NCBI GenBank assembly: GCA_029168955.1
Contig: JAPDOI010001860.1
Span: 62,001-126,000, forward strand
DNA length: 64,000 nucleotides
Direction of reading: 5' to 3'
DNA from: Aplectana chamaeleonis
Lineage: Eukaryota > Nematoda > Chromadorea > Rhabditida > Cosmocercidae
Shown: positions 48,401 through 51,400 of the stretch, piece after piece
How the letters are laid out: every line of letters starts with the position of its first letter
Numbering within the stretch: the first letter of the stretch is position 1
The notes under the pieces: generated by a model
The model's database searches: none
What the model was told of the DNA's origin: nothing
Seen by the model: only the letters and a program-made list of their open reading frames with translations
Position numbers and translations under genes: made by a program

Positions 48401-51400
48401 CATTCGCGGTGGCGGCCCCAATCACAGATCTTGTTGCAGTGAACGATCGTCAGTCACACGTATCCATTGTCGTCAGAACCGAAAAGGTATCTAAATCTCT
48501 CGCCTTCGTTACCATTGCGATCATCGAGGAAAAAGGCAAGACTTTAGCAAAGTTGGCGATGAAAGCGTCAATTGTCTATGACTCAATAGGTTCCACTTGG
48601 AATTTGGAAAGAACTAAAATCTGCACCGGGACAATGACCACCGTGCGTGAGAGCGAGCGTAAGCACGCCCTAGTGGCTATCAAGCCGTGTAAAAAGTTGA
48701 CTTTTGCAATGGCCGAAAAATGGTGAAATGGACGCCATCTGAATTATTGGCAGACGGGTAGCCCTGATCGCTCACATAAAAAGCTTCGTGCTCAGTGAAA
48801 CTCACGGCCCATCCGCGGCGGCAAATGGCTGATACGGACAGTCCGCTACGCCTGCAGGACGATCCGCGTCGATTCCCGAAGCATTCATCGGACCATCGGC
48901 GGCGCTTTTACCGCGCTTGTCAGATGATCCGCGGCGCTAGCTGGACGGTCCGCTGCGTATTACCGGCTTCGGTGACGGATCATCCGGTCTTCGGCCGCGG
49001 ACCGGCCGTGAGTTTCATGGAGTGTCCGCTGCTATCGAATGTCCTGATATCCTGCTAATGAAAATATCTGAGATCGGTTATTTTTTGTTTTCACAATGCA
49101 AAAATGTTAACGCGAAAGACTGAATCGCACGGAATGAGGTGATACGACGATCCTTTTGCCTGCTGTACTGTATATTCGAGCGATTACGTCCTGTGTTGTT
49201 GGGTTCTATGTGCTCTGGTTGTGATGGGGATATTTGTCCTAACAAACCGTATTTCCCATTCGACTTCCGGCAGCCGTGGGTGATAGAGAAGCTCTCGCTA
49301 GTGGAATGCATTGAAGGTCGCTGGAAGGATTTGTGAATGAATTTGTGTCCTCAGGGTTACAACATAGTTTGTTGGAATTTCGCTGGGAATTTCCATTTTG
49401 AATGAATCGTTTCTTCTTCTTCTTCTTTGCAGCCACATCGAGGGTTTTGTCATAGGCGGAGAAACTGGGCGACCAGTAGTGGATTCGTCCATAGATCCAT
49501 TGTGGTCAGCGTGGTAGGTCTCACCGGACAGTTGAATAGATGTACTGTATCATGGCCGATTTTACCGCAGTCCGGACAAACATCAGATTTGCTGCTGTCA
49601 ATCTTGCTGACCTAGGACATGAGCATTGTCGAGTGACCGCAGCGCAGCGATGCGAGTGTGCATCTAGCCCTTCCGAGTTGAGTCTCGGGTTTGCAGACTG
49701 GGGGCGGTACTTCTCCTTGTATAGGATTCACCGCCGCCTTCTCAAGATGACACCGTACGAACTTGGTATGCTCCTCGCGCAGAAGACGGAGTCGTTCTTG
49801 CTGTGAGTCGTGCCATCTCTGCAAGTTGACTTTGCTTGGAGCATCGGCAAATGGCTGTCTTTTTGCTCTCTCTCTAACGGGATTAAGCACTCTCCATGAC
49901 GGATGGTTTTGTTGTTTTATAATGTTGATACGGAATTGTTGAGCTTGCAGCTGACAGTGCTCCTTAACTTATAGTAAACGTGTTTCGGCATGCAGGTGCT
50001 CGACTGGGGAACTCCTGGCACAACCGGTGGCGATGCGAAGAGCGGCATTCTGTACTCGTTGCATCTTCGTCCAAGAGGAATCTGAGACTATATGCTGCCA
50101 AACCGGTGCGGCGTACTCCAGTGCGGGCTGGAGGATCGCCTTATACGTAGTGAGTATAGTTTCCTTGCTGCTTCCCCATGAGGTACCGCCCAGGGCCCTG
50201 AGTACGTTGAGCTTGGCTTTGACGACAGCCTGCTTCTGCTCGGTATTTTTGTGAAACTTGAGCGACGGATCGAGCACAAGGCCGAGCAGTTTTGGAAATC
50301 GCGCAGCAGGTAGACGGTCTCCATCCCATTTTACGTCCGGATGAGCGCTGTGCTCGGAAGGATCCGTTGTGAGAACGGATACTGACGACTGGAGTGGAGA
50401 GATCTTCAGCATCTTCTCGTCGAAAAAGATCTTCAGTGCAATCAGATACTCATTGATCTTATTGGCGGCCACCTGTATGTTTCGATCCCGACACATGATA
50501 GTAATGTCATCAGCATACGCGAAAACCTTGATATCCTGGGGCGGCGCAGGCATATTCTCGAGGTACAGACTGAAGAGGGCTGGCGATAGGACACCACCCT
50601 GCGGAACTCCAGCTGCTATAGGAATACTATTGGAGACATGGTTCTGGAACATAACTCTGGCTCGTCTGCCCTTGATGAATGCCGATATCCAGCGTTTCTG
50701 CCACGGCGGTATTGATGATTCCAGTAAGTTGCTTGACAGAACTCCATGGTTTACTGTGTCAAATGCCTTTGTGAGATCTAATGCAACAGCCACAGTTCTC
50801 TGTGGCTTCTCGGCATTGAACCCATCGATGGCAAAGCTTGTAATTTCCAGCAGAGCTGTCGTGGTGGAATGCAGCTTTTTGAATCCGTGCTGAAACACCT
50901 GGTTGTCATTATGCTCTGCAAGGTCTTTTACGATCAGTTTTTCGGCTACTTTAGCAAAAGAGGACAGCAAACTAATGGGGCGATATCCCTTGACTGAAGT
51001 TTGGGGCTTGCCAGGCTTGGGCAGCGGCAAGACGTTAGCTGTTTTCCAATTCTGCGGGCTCGACTTGCGTCGTAGTGAACGCTTCGGCCGTGCTCATAAG
51101 CGGGAGGCGTCACAGCTCTCGTACAGTCACTCTATTCTGCGGACCACGCTTCGCACTTGTGATGAAAAAACTTCTCCCGAGCGCATAAGCGGCTTCTTTT
51201 CCTGATTTGAATACACCGTTCTCTAATTCGATTGTGGAGACGGTAGCGGGCAAGCTCTTACCCGAGAGCTTCCGTAAAACCTTCCAGGTAGCTGCTCAGT
51301 CTGTCTTGAAATCCAACTGTCCTGTGAACTTTTCCCACTCTTCTTTCTTGTGCCTGTCTAGATCCTTTTTGATCTCATCGTCAAGTTCAGCAACGACGGG